Positions 23,235-35,642 of a DNA stretch of 64,000 nt are shown here, piece by piece. The position numbers and the translations under genes were made by a program. Each line of letters starts with the position of its first letter. The stretch's first letter is position 1. The notes under the pieces are model-generated. The model did not search any database, was not told where the DNA came from, and saw nothing but the letters and a program-made list of their open reading frames with translations. This stretch comes from Nannobrachium achirus (Eukaryota; Chordata; Actinopteri; Myctophiformes; Myctophidae), in the NCBI GenBank assembly GCA_963921795.1, contig OY997643.1, forward strand, positions 72,408,164 to 72,472,163, in the 5' to 3' direction.

Positions 23235-24392
23235 CATGCCTGGAATTTCATCATTTTAGGCTGACAAGGCTACTAGGCCTTGTCAGTTTTTTGAGGGCAC
23301 AAAGGCCACATGCCAGAGCAGGAAGGCCATCAAATAATTTTTTTTAAGGGTTAGGGATGATAACCTAATCTGCAGTGAAATAGATAAATGATGGTATTTA
23401 CAATCTGATCCATGCTCAGCCCAATCAAAGTCACTGGATTGGTTTAAAGATGGGGACTCGGGGGAGTTAAGATTTCAGAATCTCAACAAAAGACACCGGT
23501 GTCTACTGTCTACATATCGACCAGAAAGAGACAGAGGAGAAAGTGGTGCAGTCAACTGGGGCATTAAGGCCACTGTGGCCTCAGGTCATGCCATTGGTTT
23601 GAGGGGCATTAAGGCCACTGTGGCCTCAGGTCATGCCATTGGTTTGAGGGGCATTAAGGCCACTGTGGCCTCAGGTCATGCCATTGGTTTGAGGGGCATT
23701 AAGGCCACTGTGGCCTCAGGTCATGCCATTGGTTTGAGGGGCATTAAGGCCACTGTGGCCTCAGGTCATGCCATTGGTTTGAGGGGCATTAAGGCCACTG
23801 TGGTCTCAGGTCATGTCATTGGTTTGAGGGGCATTAAGGCCACTGTGGCCTCAGGTCATGACATTGGTTTGAGGGGCATTAAGGCCACTGTGGCCTCAGG
23901 TCATGCCATTGGTTTGAGGGGCATTAAGGCCACTGTGGCCTCAGGTCATGCCATTGGTTTGAGGGGCATTAAGGCCACTGTGGTCTCAGGTCATGCCATT
24001 GGTTTGAGGGGCATTAAGGCCACTGTGGTCTCAGGTCATGCCATTGGTTTGAGGGGCATTAAGGCCACTGTGGCCTCAGGTCATGCCATTGGTTTGAGGG
24101 GCATTAAGGCCACTGTGGCCTCAGGTCATGCCATTGGTTTGAGGGGCATTAAGGCCACTGTGGCCTCAGGTCATGCCATTGGTTTGAGGGGCATTAAGGC
24201 CACTGTGGTCTCAGGTCATGCCATTGGTTTGAGGGGCATTAAGGCCACTGTGGTCTCAGGTCATGCCATTGGTTTGAGGGGCATTAAGGCCACTGTGGCC
24301 TCAGGTCATGCCATTGTTTTGAGGGACACAAGGCCAAACTGAGGGGCAACGGCGGCCTTGGCCTTCATGGCCTTCATGAAATTCCTGCCCTG
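23235..24392. mobile_element. DNA transposon (GGCAGGAATTTCAT family) carrying an internal 45-bp tandem array
   Basis: Opens CATGCCTGGAATTTCATC and closes TCATGAAATTCCTGCCCTG, the reverse of the copy at 6843. The inner segment ATTAAGGCCACTGTGGCC was expanded to the array 23559-24325. The flanks TATATCGG / TTTATTGG agree at 6 of 8, so the target duplication is only tentative. Confidence 0.75.
23559..24325 (+). repeat. 45-bp minisatellite, 17 copies, inside a transposon
   Basis: The unit spans GGCATTAAGGCCACTGTGG, CCTCAGGTCATGCCATTGG and TTTGAGG. As 45 is a multiple of three and the unit lacks stops, a 255-aa frame results with the period GHAIGLRGIKATVAS. Variants are mostly C-to-T at GTGGCCTC/GTGGTCTC. 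The single-copy ancestor of the unit is visible at 6878-6945 and 39189-39212, so this is not a gene. Confidence 0.97.
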
Positions 24393-24534
24393 TTTATTGG
24401 TATCAGAAGAAGGTCACACAGTCACGTGAATAAATACCTGTCATATGATTGACAGGCTTTGGATGGGATGATTATGTGACTGGAATGTACTTCCTTTTTA
24501 TTAGCTCTCTATTTGACCACATATCAAACATATA

Positions 24535-25110
<576 letters not shown>

Positions 25111-25324
25111 TGCACAGTGCACACCCCATAACCCACACACTGCACATCATTTCAGAGCTCATATCTTTGAACGGGTAAGGGCTAGTAAGTAATAACTAAG
25201 GGAACAGTCTAGGGGTGCAACAATTAATCAAACTAATTGATTAACTGATCATATTTTGATAGCCAATATTACTAACAGGACTATTGTTGGGGAAATTAAA
25301 TAGAAATTGAAACTAACGTCCTGA

Positions 25325-25327
25325 ACG

Positions 25328-25362
<35 letters not shown>

Positions 25363-25592
25363 AGCTTTTTTTAAAAGATTTTTTTTGGCCTTTATGCCTT
25401 TATTGATAGGACAGTAGACTGACAGGTCTTTATTGATAGGACAGTAGACTGACAGGAAATGGGGGGAGAGACGGGGAGTGACATGTGGAAAAGGTCATCC
25501 GGATCGGGAATCAAACCGGCGATGCCGTCAGGCATAGATGCCTATGTGGTATGCGCCTGGACTAGTAGGCCAGCGGGTGTCCCGCAATTTGA
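25325..25592 (-). mobile_element. tRNA-derived SINE, antisense
   Basis: A T run (25331-25360, the poly(A) tail in antisense) leads into TTGGCCTTTATGCCTTTATT and AGGACAGTAGACTGACAGG (partly duplicated), then GACATGTGGAAAAGG and CGGGAATCAAACCGGCGATG, an antisense B-box-like segment, before GGCCAGCGGGTGTCCC. The order is that of a tRNA-derived SINE common in fish. A fragment (26838-26935) lies nearby. Confidence 0.7.
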
Positions 25593-25832
25593 GTTTTTGG
25601 TAAAGTCTGGGAAAAGTATGTCAGGTGAGGTGAACTGTCAAGACTTTCACACTGAAGCCAACTCCCCATTTCAGTCTGCTCACTCTGCTGTCAATCACTG
25701 GTGTTATTAAAAAAGAAGAGAAAAAAAATCACACCTGTCACTGTAGTGTAGGGATTATGTGTTGAACTGGACTTAGCTTTTGGTTGGAGAGTTTAATGTA
25801 GTTTGTGTCTTTAATTGGATGAAGATGCATAT

Positions 25833-26530
25833 TAGGGCTGGGCAACATACTGTATTGATATAATAATAGATACCTATTTCCTCCCGAGAGGGAAATTCAG
25901 TATTTTCAGCCCAACCCAGCTGATTCTCTGCCCACAAGGAGCGTGTCAGCAATTAGGGGTGAAGAGTCTTGCTCAGGGACAGACATCGTCATTGCTACCC
26001 TGGCCTGGAATGGAGGGACAACCAGGGGCTCTGGTTCCCCAGGCGGGCTCCCTAACCATTCAGCTATGGAATGGAACCTGGGACAACCAGGGGCTCTGGT
26101 TCCCCAGGCGGGCTCCCTAACCATTCAGCTATGGAATGGAACCTGGGACAACCAGGGGCTCTGGTTCCCCAGGCGGGCTCCCTAACCATTCAGCTATGGA
26201 ATGGAACCTGGGACAACCAGGGGCTCTGGTTCCCCAGGCGGGCTCCCTAACCATTCAGCTATGCTACCACTCAAATATGATATGATATTTTAGATATCGC
26301 CTGGGATTTTGAATATCGTGATATGGCCTTGGTGTTGTCTCTTCCTGGTTTTAATCACTTTATTAAAAATAGCCGATCTATATATTTTTGCGTAAACATG
26401 TTTTTTTTCTTCTTCTCTCCATTATGGAATATGGACACAATAGGATATTATGGTCAGTGGACACACTCACGATATTGATATATGAAATTAGACTTTGTCC
26501 TGACTCCATATCGCCAATTCACCCAGCCCT
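25833..26530. mobile_element. hAT-like element, TAGGGCTGGGCAACATA ends, enclosing another repeat
   Basis: The left end TTAGGGCTGGGCAACATA and right end CGCCAATTCACCCAGCCCTA are inverted. It is interrupted by GGGAAATTCAG and GGTGAAGAGTCTTGCTCAGG, a dispersed fish repeat, which carries the 65-bp tandem array. No matching target duplication. Confidence 0.55.
26017..26264 (+). repeat. 65-bp tandem repeat, about 3.8 copies
   Basis: The unit runs GACAACCAGGGGCTCTGG, TTCCCCAGGCGGGCTCCC, TAACCATTCAGCTATGG. Copies are almost identical, hence young. Confidence 0.95.
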
Positions 26531-26974
26531 ACTAATACTACCATGGGAGTTGTTGTTTTGGAACCTTGATAAACATCTATCAGAGCAGAGAACGGTGAAA
26601 ATTAAAAGTTAAGCTCCTCCACACATGAGAGCCTGAGACCACACATCCTTCCTGTATGTGTTCCTTACAGCCAGCAAGCCATTTTTAGCCCATAGTCTGA
26701 TAGTCATGTCAAGCCCAGGGAACTGTTGAAATCTGATGCAGTCTACAAACACAGAGACATGAAATGCATGCTCTGCTCTTGGAAGTATTGGTCCAAATTT
26801 GAGTGTGTCCCTTTCACGGGAGGCCTATATGTTTTCTTTTTATTATTATTATTTTTTTAATCTTTTATCTTTTGGGCCTTTTTATAGTTTGATACTGTAG
26901 TTAAGTGGAGAGAAAGAGTTGTGTGTGACATGAAGCAGATTGTCCATCTGGACAACATAAATGTTGTATTACGT

Positions 26975-27485
26975 ATTACTATGAAAAGCTCCATCGGCTG
27001 TCCGTCTGTCCGTCATGTCACACTTTTGCCCTACGCTTATCTCCGGCACCGTGGCCCCTATCCATGCCAAACGTTGCCCACACACTCCTTGGCTGGCAAA
27101 CCACAACCTCCACCCCTCATTTCTCACATGGCCCTCTTCTAGTGTCACCATGAGGCCGATTCTTGCAAAACACATGATTGGACACTGCTCCTACAGATTT
27201 TGCCCTAAAATCACACAAAGCGGTGCACAGTATCTCTACCGTCATGTCATCAACATGCATCTGTCCCATTTAGCGCCACGATGAGGCCAATTTTTGCAAA
27301 ACACATTTTTGGACACTGATCCTACAGATTTTGCCCTAAAATCACGCAAAGTCATCATCATGGATCTGTCCCATTTCCCATATTCCCTCCTGATTGGCTA
27401 CCATTGCCTTCTAAAGTTTGTGTATGCAACCTGACGGTCGCTTATCTCCCGATTAGGGAGTCTTACTGGTATTACATATAATCAT
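26975..27485. repeat. Dispersed repeat (ATGAAAAGCTCC..GGGAGTCTTACTGG family)
   Basis: Shares GAAAAGCTCCATCGGCTGTC, CTCATTTCTCACATGGCCC, CAGATTTTGCCCTAAAATCA and GGGAGTCTTACTGGTA with 35640-36080. The core segment is duplicated inside this copy (27150-27345). It has no coding frame and may be a MITE or a relic of a larger element. Confidence 0.65.
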
Positions 27486-27661
27486 GGAGCATTGCATTCA
27501 TGCGTTGTGATGTTTATCCCAACCTAGGGACAAAAATGACAAACAGCAGGAGTGCAGTCCTCTGGAACATTTACCCTTTGCAGCAGCCTGATTTATATAT
27601 TTAGTCATACATCCATGTTACGTGGCGAAAATAGCCAAACTACAAGCTCACCGCACGTCAT

Positions 27662-28362
27662 GGCGATGTTTATTTGAAAAGGATCCCCATTAGCTGATGC
27701 CGTAGCAATCCGCTAGTCTTCCAGGGGTCCATACAAAGATATATTACAAATACATTTTTAAAAAGCAATAAAAGACAATCACAATAAAACTACAACATTA
27801 AATTACATGAATTCACATTAGTACATTATTATGATATAGATAAAAACACTTACTAGTAGGAAATAATATTTACAAATTAATTTATCCTGAAGCTATTCCT
27901 AACTGATTTCCAGTACATACCTCAGTACTCTTTTCTTAAAGGTTGACTTATTTTGTGTTAGATGAATGTTAAGTGGTAATGTGTTCCAATAGTCTATGGC
28001 TCTATAAATCAAATGACAGTTTTTTTTTCCTCCATTGAATTAGTGTTTGAACTAGGTACAATAATATGCTCATTAGCAGCATATCTAGTATTGTAAGAGA
28101 ATGTCTGTTATTACAATAATCCACCTGGTCAAACAGAAACAAGGGAGTCTTTGAATTAATAATACAATTGAGAAATGTAGCCAAGCCCGAAGAAATCCTT
28201 TGCTCAATAGTGAGCCATGAGAGGCTGGAGTGCATCTTTTCAGTACTGGTTCTCATAGAGCAGCCCAGGACAAGCCTAGCCGCCCTGTTCTGTGATGTGA
28301 AACGGGGCCAGAGTATTTTCAGCGTGACGCTGACCTGACCCCAGCCAGGTAGAGGCTGCATG
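27662..28362 (-). mobile_element. LINE (non-LTR retrotransposon) 3' fragment: end of the RT protein and 3' UTR
   Basis: On the minus strand a frame at 28002-28361 reads QNRAARLVLGCSMRTS and LSWLTIEQRI. Shortly after, in another frame, come DYWNTLPLNIHLTQNKS and FKKRVLRYVLEIS. This is the usual C-terminal layout of LINE ORF2 (NRAARLV, WL..RI, WN.LP, FK..L). The 3' UTR contains AATGGGGATCCTTTTCAAAT and AATAAA. It is 5' truncated, as is typical, with a frameshift between the two parts and an A-rich insertion (antisense T run at 28020). Clade (L2/CR1/RTE-like) not determined. Confidence 0.75.
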
Positions 28363-28507
28363 GCTGCAGATTAAGTCATCTTCCAAGATCCTCAGTCACT
28401 CATCGGGGACGCAGCAAGACACGCCAGCAGTCAGCAGAGCATGACGTTGCATTCTGAGCTTATTATGAAAGTGAAAGATAGGCCTATTCAGTCACTGGTT
28501 TCCTCCC

Positions 28508-28542
28508 TGGGGGGTGGGGTTGGGGGGGGGGGGGGGGGGGGG
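28508..28542 (+). repeat. Poly(G) tract
   Basis: GGGGTGGGGTTGG followed by an uninterrupted G run. A likely site of sequencing length error. Confidence 0.85.
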
Positions 28543-28739
28543 ATTAACATGTTTGGATGAGCTGTACTGTAGTGTAGGCTGATCATAACACTGCTGCTTA
28601 GCAGGCTGGAATGGAGGGAACAATGAAAAAGGTAGATTGGCGTAATACTAACTCTCATGTCACATAATAATGTGACATGAGATCAAATCAATAACAGCAT
28701 ATTAGCAGCAGCCAACAGGGGTGTCGTATGAAATTATGG

Positions 28740-29345
28740 GCCCTGGGTAACTTTAACTATTGAAAAATAGCAGATCTACAAGCTCACAGCGAGCTTGTAG
28801 ATCTGCTATTTTCGAAAAATCGTGAAAATGTGTGCAAGTCTTTGAATATTTCAAATCCTTCAGTTTTTTTTTATCTTTTTTGAAAAACCTATGTTTCTAT
28901 GTCAGCGGTGGTCAAATCTTTTTTTTATGTGAAGGACCCCCAAAATGATATGTATTTGGCCACGGACCCCCATCTCAAAATATTTAGTTCCAGGGACCCC
29001 TCCAGAAGCAACATTTGAGTTACAAATGTTCGCTTAAAAAAATACATATATTCAAAGATTTGCACACATTTTCACGACTTTTCAAAAGTAGCAGATCTAC
29101 AAGCTCACACCGCAGCACTCGGTGCCACGCTGTGAGCGTGTATATCTGCTATTTTTCAATAGTTAAAGACTAAGTATAAAATAACTAAGGCCCCTCCACC
29201 TTGGGCCCAAGTAACTCAGTCCCACTTCCCCCCCCCCTCGAGTGCCGCACTGTGAGCTTGTATATCTGCTATTTTTCAATAATAATGAAGGCCCCTCCAC
29301 CTTGGGCCCTGGTAACTCAGTCCCACTCCCCCCCCCCCCCCCCCT
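28740..29345. mobile_element. Composite of TTAA-type element pieces with three palindromic units
   Basis: Palindromes at 28760-28817, 29083-29158 and half of one at 29240-29280. Between them lie GTCAGCGGTGGTCAAATC, GGACCCCCAAAATGATATG and CCATCTCAAAATATTTAG, as in 21191-21767 (reverse). GGCCCCTCCACCTTGGGCCC occurs twice (29190, 29287), each followed by a C run, so a segment has been duplicated. Confidence 0.6.
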
Positions 29346-29815
29346 TGTGACGCCCCTTGCAGAGCCAGGTAATGGCTGAATATTGATGTTCCCTTTATAA
29401 GCCCTTTGACGGATACAAATGAGGCATAGACATTATTATTATTATTAGCCTTTTATTATTTAGTATTGGCCTATTATTAGTAGTCGCTGAATGATGTGTT
29501 GTTGTTGTCTCTTCCCCGGCCGTCATAACAAATAGACGTTAAGTGGTTTAGACAGATTTAACACACGCTCACGGTTACGCAACAGCCTATAACAATTATT
29601 CTGTGATTATTTAGGTCCCATTTCCTCATGGTGACTCATGCATGCATCATGTGGGTGTGAATTATGCCCAGCCAACCCGGCAACAGCTTTTTAATAGCGT
29701 AGCACTGATGGAGGGCTGATCTTAGAAGTGGCAAAAGTAGAAGCACTTGCCCTGTCGTGTCTGTTGAATTCATAATGACCTCCATCGCCATGTAGCTATG
29801 TTTGTTGGTAGGACA

Positions 29816-29816
<1 letters not shown>

Positions 29817-29890
<74 letters not shown>
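29817..29890 (+). repeat. (CA)n microsatellite
   Basis: 74 nt of CA. Confidence 0.97.
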
Positions 29891-29892
<2 letters not shown>

Positions 29893-29977
29893 TTGGGGTG
29901 CTTTTTAGGAGGTCTGAACACATTAAGTCGGGTCTCTTGGGGACTCGTGCATTTAGACCACAAGCCTATAGATAAAG

Positions 29978-30548
29978 CAGGGGCGTCAATTGGGTATGGC
30001 AGGGGTATGCAGCTGCCATAGCCAAAGTTCCTTTTAAATATAAATCCATGAATGTCTCTTTGTCTATCTGTGCTGGTTATTATGTTGTTAAATTACAGTA
30101 AAATAACTACAAATGCAAAATGTAACAAAATGGTCACTTTAACAAGGTATTATAATTATTTTCTCCACACTTGTATTCTCCCCATCTTGACAGAATGGTA
30201 TATTCCCAGGTTCCGCAGGTCAGCTGCACAGGTGCAATTCATTATTGTTAATTGTGGCACGTTTACTAACATGCCAAGTGTAGCTGCACTTGAACAACCG
30301 TTCCAGGCTGCCATATCCAGCCCAAGAAACCGTAGAAACCTGTGTAAAAAACGGCCAAAATTTGTTTTGTTCAGACATTGTGAAAATAGCCGATCTACAT
30401 GCGCACAACGCCTCGCAGCGCGAGGCGTTGTGAGCATGTAGATCTGCTATTTTCACAATATAACCATGTTATACAAAATGTTATGCCTCTTATCCATGAA
30501 GACTCCCATCTTTGCCATACCCTAGCTTTGGCTGAACTGACGCCACTG
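29978..30548. mobile_element. hAT-like MITE, CAGGGGCGTCAATTGGG / TGACGCCACTG ends
   Basis: The inverted ends begin CAGGGGCGTCA and close TGACGCCACTG, with GGGTATGGCAGGGG mirrored by GCCATACCCTAGC. The flanks AGATAAAG / AGATAAAC agree at 7 of 8. A palindrome with perfect CGCCTCGC..GCGAGGCG inner arms lies at 30377-30460. Confidence 0.75.
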
Positions 30549-30601
30549 AGATAAACTCTCTGATTCACACAGCAAGCATCCTGTTAGCAAACTGTTAGGA
30601 A

Positions 30602-33600
30602 ACATGTCAGGTGTGCCTCCTTGGCCCGTCACAGAACATGTCAGGTGTGCCTCCTTGGCCCGTCACAGAACAGAAACATGGCAGGTGTGCCTCCTTGGCC
30701 CGTCACAGAACAGAAACATGTCAGGTGTGCCTCCTTGGCCCGTCACAGAACAGAAACATGTCAGGTGTGCCTCCTTGGCCTGTCACAGAACAGAAACATG
30801 GCAGGTGTGCCTCCTAGGCCCGTCACAGAACAGAAACATGGCAGGTGTGCCTCCTTGGCCCGTCACAGAACAGAAACATGTCAGGTGTGCCTCCTTGGCC
30901 CGTCACAGAACAGAAACATGGCAGGTGTGCCTCCTTGGCCCGTCACAGAACAGAAACATGGCAGGTGTGCCTCCTTGGCCTGTCACAGAACAGAAACATG
31001 TCAGGTGTGCCTCCTTGGCCTGTCACAGAACAGAAACATGTCAGGTGTGCCTCCTTGGCCTGTCACAGAACAGAAACATGTCAGGTGTGCCTCCTTGGCC
31101 CGTCACAGAACAGAAACATGTCAGGTGTGCCTCCTTGGCCCGTCACAGAAACATGGCAGGTGTGCCTCCTTGGCCTGTCACAGAACAGAAACATGTCAGG
31201 TGTGCCTCCTTGGCCTGTCACAGAACAGAAACATGGCAGGTGTGCCTCCTTGGCCTGTCACAGAACAGAAACATGTCAGGTGTGCCTCCTTGGCCCGTCA
31301 CAGAACAGAAACATGTCAGGTGTGCCTCCTTGGCCTGTCACAGAACAGAAACATGGCAGGTGTGCCTCCTTGGCCTGTCACAGAACAGAAACATGTCAGG
31401 TGTGCCTCCTTGGCCTGTCACAGAACAGAAACATGTCAGGTGTGCCTCCTTGGCCTGTCACAGAACAGAAACATGGCAGGTGTGCCTCCTTGGCCTGTCA
31501 CAGAACAGAAACATGGCAGGTGTGCCTCCTTGGCCTGTCACAGAACAGAAACATGGCAGGTGTGCCTCCTTGGCCTGTCACAGAACAGAAACATGTCAGG
31601 TGTGCCTCCTTGGCCTGTCACAGAACAGAAACATGTCAGGTGTGCCTCCTTGGCCTGTCACAGAACAGAAACATGTCAGGTGTGCCTCCTTGGCCCGTCA
31701 CAGAACAGAAACATGTCAGGTGTGCCTCCTTGGCCCGTCACAGAACAGAAACATGTCAGGTGTGCCTCCTTGGCCCGTCACAGAACAGAAACATGGCAGG
31801 TGTGCCTCCTTGGCCTGTCACAGAACAGAAACATGGCAGGTGTGCCTCCTTGGCCCGTCACAGAACAGAAACATGGCAGGTGTGCCTCCTTGGCCCGTCA
31901 AAGAACAGAAACATGGCAGGTGTGCCTCCTTGGCCTGTCACAGAACAGAAACATGGCAGGTGTGCCTCCTTGGCCCGTCACAGAACAGAAACATGTCAGG
32001 TGTGCCTCCTTGGCCTGTCACAGAACAGAAACATGTCAGGTGTGCCTCCTTGGCCCGTCACAGAACAGAAACATGTCAGGTGTGCCTCCTTGGCCCGTCA
32101 CAGAACAGAAACATGTCAGGTGTGCCTCCTTGGCCTGTCACAGAACAGAAACATGTCAGGTGTGCCTCCTTGGCCCGTCACAGAACAGAAACATGTCAGG
32201 TGTGCCTCCTTGGCCTGTCACAGAACAGAAACATGTCAGGTGTGCCTCCTTGGCCCGTCACAGAACAGAAACATGTCAGGTGTGCCTCCTTGGCCTGTCA
32301 CAGAACAGAAACATGTCAGGTGTGCCTCCTTGGCCCGTCACAGAACAGAAACATGTCAGGTGTGCCTCCTTGGCCCGTCACAGAACAGAAACATGTCAGG
32401 TGTGCCTCCTTGGCCCGTCACAGAACAGAAACATGTCAGGTGTGCCTCCTTGGCCCGTCACAGAACAGAAACATGTCAGGTGTGCCTCCTTGGCCCGTCA
32501 CAGAACAGAAACATGTCAGGTGTGCCTCCTTGGCCCGTCACAGAACAGAAACATGTCAGGTGTGCCTCCTTGGCCCGTCACAGAACAGAAACATGTCAGG
32601 TGTGCCTCCTTGGCCCGTCACAGAACAGAAACATGTCAGGTGTGCCTCCTTGGCCCGTCACAGAACAGAAACATGTCAGGTGTGCCTCCTTGGCCCGTCA
32701 CAGAACAGAAAAATGTCAGGTGTGCCTCCTTGGCCCGTCACAGAACAGAAACATGTCAGGTGTGCCTCCTTGGCCCGTCACAGAACAGAAACATGTCAGG
32801 TGTGCCTCCTTGGCCCGTCACAGAACAGAAACATGTCAGGTGTGCCTCCTTGGCCCGTCACAGAACAGAAACATGTCAGGTGTGCCTCCTAGGCCCGTCA
32901 CAGAACAGAAACATGTCAGGTGTGCCTCCTAGGCCCGTCACAGAACAGAAACATGTCAGGTGTGCCTCCTTGGCCTGTCACAGAACAGAAACATGTCAGG
33001 TGTGCCTCCTAGGCCCGTCACAGAACAGAAACATGTCAGGTGTGCCTCCTTGGCCTGTCACAGAACAGAAACATGTCAGGTGTGCCTCCTAGGCCCGTCA
33101 CAGAACAGAAACATGTCAGGTGTGCCTCCTAGGCCCGTCACAGAACAGAAACATGTCAGGTGTGCCTCCTTGGCCTGTCACAGAACAGAAACATGTCAGG
33201 TGTGCCTCCTTGGCCCGTCACAGAACAGAAACATGTCAGGTGTGCCTCCTTGGCCCGTCACAGAACAGAAACATGTCAGGTGTGCCTCCTTGGCCCGTCA
33301 CAGAACAGAAACATGTCAGGTGTGCCTCCTTGGCCCGTCACAGAACAGAAACATGTCAGGTGTGCCTCCTTGGCCCGTCACAGAACAGAAACATGTCAGG
33401 TGTGCCTCCTTGGCCCGTCACAGAACAGAAACATGTCAGGTGTGCCTCCTTGGCCTGTCACAGAACAGAAACATGTCAGGTGTGCCTCCTTGGCCTGTCA
33501 CAGAACAGAAACATGTCAGGTGTGCCTCCTAGGCCCGTCACAGAACAGAAACATGTCAGGTGTGCCTCCTAGGCCCGTCACAGAACAGAAACATGTCAGG

Positions 33601-34429
33601 TGTGCCTCCTTGGCCTGTCACAGAACAGAAACATGTCAGGTGTGCCTCCTTGGCCTGTCACAGAACAGAAACATGTCAGGTGTGCCTCCTTGGCCTGTCA
33701 CAGAACAGAAACATGGCAGGTGTGCCTCCTTGGCCTGTCACAGAACAGAAACATGGCAGGTGTGCCTCCTAGGCCCGTCACAGAACAGAAACATGTCAGG
33801 TGTGCCTCCTTGGCCTGTCACAGAACAGAAACATGTCAGGTGTGCCTCCTTGGCCTGTCACAGAACAGAAACATGTCAGGTGTGCCTCCTAGGCCCGTCA
33901 CAGAACAGAAACATGTCAGGTGTGCCTCCTAGGCCCGTCACAGAACAGAAACATGTCAGGTGTGCCTCCTTGGCCTGTCACAGAACAGAAACATGTCAGG
34001 TGTGCCTCCTTGGCCCGTCACAGAACAGAAACATGTCAGGTGTGCCTCCTTGGCCCGTCACAGAACAGAAACATGTCAGGTGTGCCTCCTTGGCCCGTCA
34101 CAGAACAGAAACATGTCAGGTGTGCCTCCTTGGCCTGTCACAGAACAGAAACATGTCAGGTGTGCCTCCTTGGCCTGTCACAGAACAGAAACATGTCAGG
34201 TGTGCCTCCTTGGCCTGTCACAGAACAGAAACATGTCAGGTGTGCCTCCTTGGCCTGTCACAGAACAGAAACATGTCAGGTGTGCCTCCTTGGCCTGTCA
34301 CAGAACAGAAACATGTCAGGTGTGCCTCCTTGGCCCGTCACAGAACAGAAACATGTCAGGTGTGCCTCCTTGGCCCGTCACAGAACAGAAACATGTCAGG
34401 TGTGCCTCCTTGGCCCGTCACAGAACATG
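30602..34429 (+). repeat. 3.8-kb satellite-like array of a 40-bp unit, about 96 copies
   Basis: The unit is ACATGTCAGGTGTGCCTCCT then TGGCCCGTCACAGAACAGAA. There are three main variable sites: ATGT/ATGG, GGCCC/GGCCT and CTTGG/CTAGG. As 40 is not a multiple of three and the unit has no stop in any + frame, all three frames stay open (up to 823 codons), cycling through the same 40 residues. It sits in ptpra intron 1. ATGG variants cluster in the first third, and CTAGG pairs recur in blocks after 32890. Confidence 0.98.
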
Positions 34430-34615
34430 CATAAAATTACCCAATCGTGTTTATTTCGCAATATGTTGCCAAAGTAGCGGAATATAGCGGATCTACAAGC
34501 TCACACAAGGCATTTTTGTTGCCATAGGCTAAAAAGCCAAATTTAATTTGTCTTTATTCTGTTCCAATGTTCAATGCCAAAACCACATAACCGTGTAAAT
34601 ATTCATACTGTACAT

Positions 34616-34862
34616 AAAAATCACACCCGTGTGAACTGAGCGGTGGTTTACCCCCCCCCCCCCCCTGTGTGTGTGTGTGTGCGTGTGTGTGTGTGTGTGC
34701 CTGGTCTGGCCTGGCCTGAACAACAGCGCCCCTCCCTTAACATGTGTGGTCATAAAAGGTACTGCAGGCCTGCAGGCTACATACAGACAGACACACACGC
34801 ACACACGCACGCATACACACACGGCCACGTATAGGAGACGGTGTAACCACCGCTCAAAAAAA
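34616..34862 (-). mobile_element. GAGCGGTGG family MITE, reverse, with (TG)n
   Basis: AAAAATCACACCCGTGTG, ACTGAGCGGTGG to ACCACCGCTCAAAAA. Inside lie a C run (34651-34665), (TG)n, and CAACAGCGCCCCTCCC. The subfamily is shared with 37604 and 48155. Confidence 0.7.
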
Positions 34863-34984
34863 AGAAAAGAAAAACAGAAATAGCTGAAAATGGCACATCT
34901 ACAAGCGCATGACGCGTTGGGAGCTTGTACATCTGCTATTTCCACTATTTTGAGTATAAAATATGGTGTATTTTGGCCATAATT

Positions 34985-35455
34985 GATTCTCCTACATTAT
35001 TACTTTTTTTATATATATAATTTTTATCCCACAATTTTGTAACCCATTTTCACCCAGTGCCAATTGCCTATGTAATCCTGGGCTCTGCTCTCCCTCTGCC
35101 GCGCCTGGGGAGACAACGGACTGACCTCATGCTTCCTTCTATGCGAGTCCAAGTTGCTTCTTTTCACCTGACAGGGGGGATTTCCCCGGTTTAGACGTAC
35201 CGTTTGGAAGGAACACGTTATTCCAACCAGTTCCTTTCCCCTCCATCAGGCGCCCCGGCTGGCCAGGGTGAGGCATTATAGAGACCAGCATTACTGCATG
35301 TTTTTGTGAGGGTATCAACCCTAGGAGACACGGGGAGAACATGCAAACTCCACACAGAAAGGCCCTTTCGCCAACCCCACCGAGGGTGTGGGCGCTAATG
35401 ACGCGGAGGAGGGAACACGCCCCCCAGCGCCCACTGCGTCCCCCGTACATTATTA
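34985..35455. repeat. Dispersed fish repeat (GGGAGAACATGCAAACTCC type)
   Basis: GGGAGAACATGCAAACTCC and CACACAGAAAGGCCC form a motif widespread in fish non-coding DNA and likely derived from an old retroposon. Limits and class are uncertain. Confidence 0.4.
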
Positions 35456-35559
35456 CTTTTGATTATTGTTGGTCATTGTCAGTCATTTCTTTTTGTGTTT
35501 TAAGATTTTTGTCATGTCTGCCCTGTCCGTGCAACTTTTTTTACAATGCCTTAAAAGCC

Positions 35560-35642
35560 ACACCATTAAATCGTTGATCACAATTATTTGAGTGACAATT
35601 GATCGCCAAGCTACAGTAAATGTCATAATCGTGACAGCCCTA
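35560..35642 (-). mobile_element. Fragment of the TAGGGCTGTCACAATTA hAT-like family
   Basis: CATTAAATCGTTGATCACAA to GTCATAATCGTGACAGCCCTA is the terminal part of the family seen whole at 52899. Confidence 0.6.

Noticed and set aside
23575-24342. 255-codon open frame with a 15-residue period
   Set aside because: It is the 45-bp array inside a DNA transposon. Related copies have the segment once and no frame.
28002-28361. 119-codon minus-strand frame as a host gene
   Set aside because: It reads as the C-terminal part of a LINE reverse transcriptase protein and continues into a LINE 3' UTR.
30604-34487. Open frames of 424-823 codons on the + strand
   Set aside because: They are three frames of the same 40-bp tandem repeat, with no unique sequence, splice context or domain. 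A unit of 40 bp without stops must give such frames.
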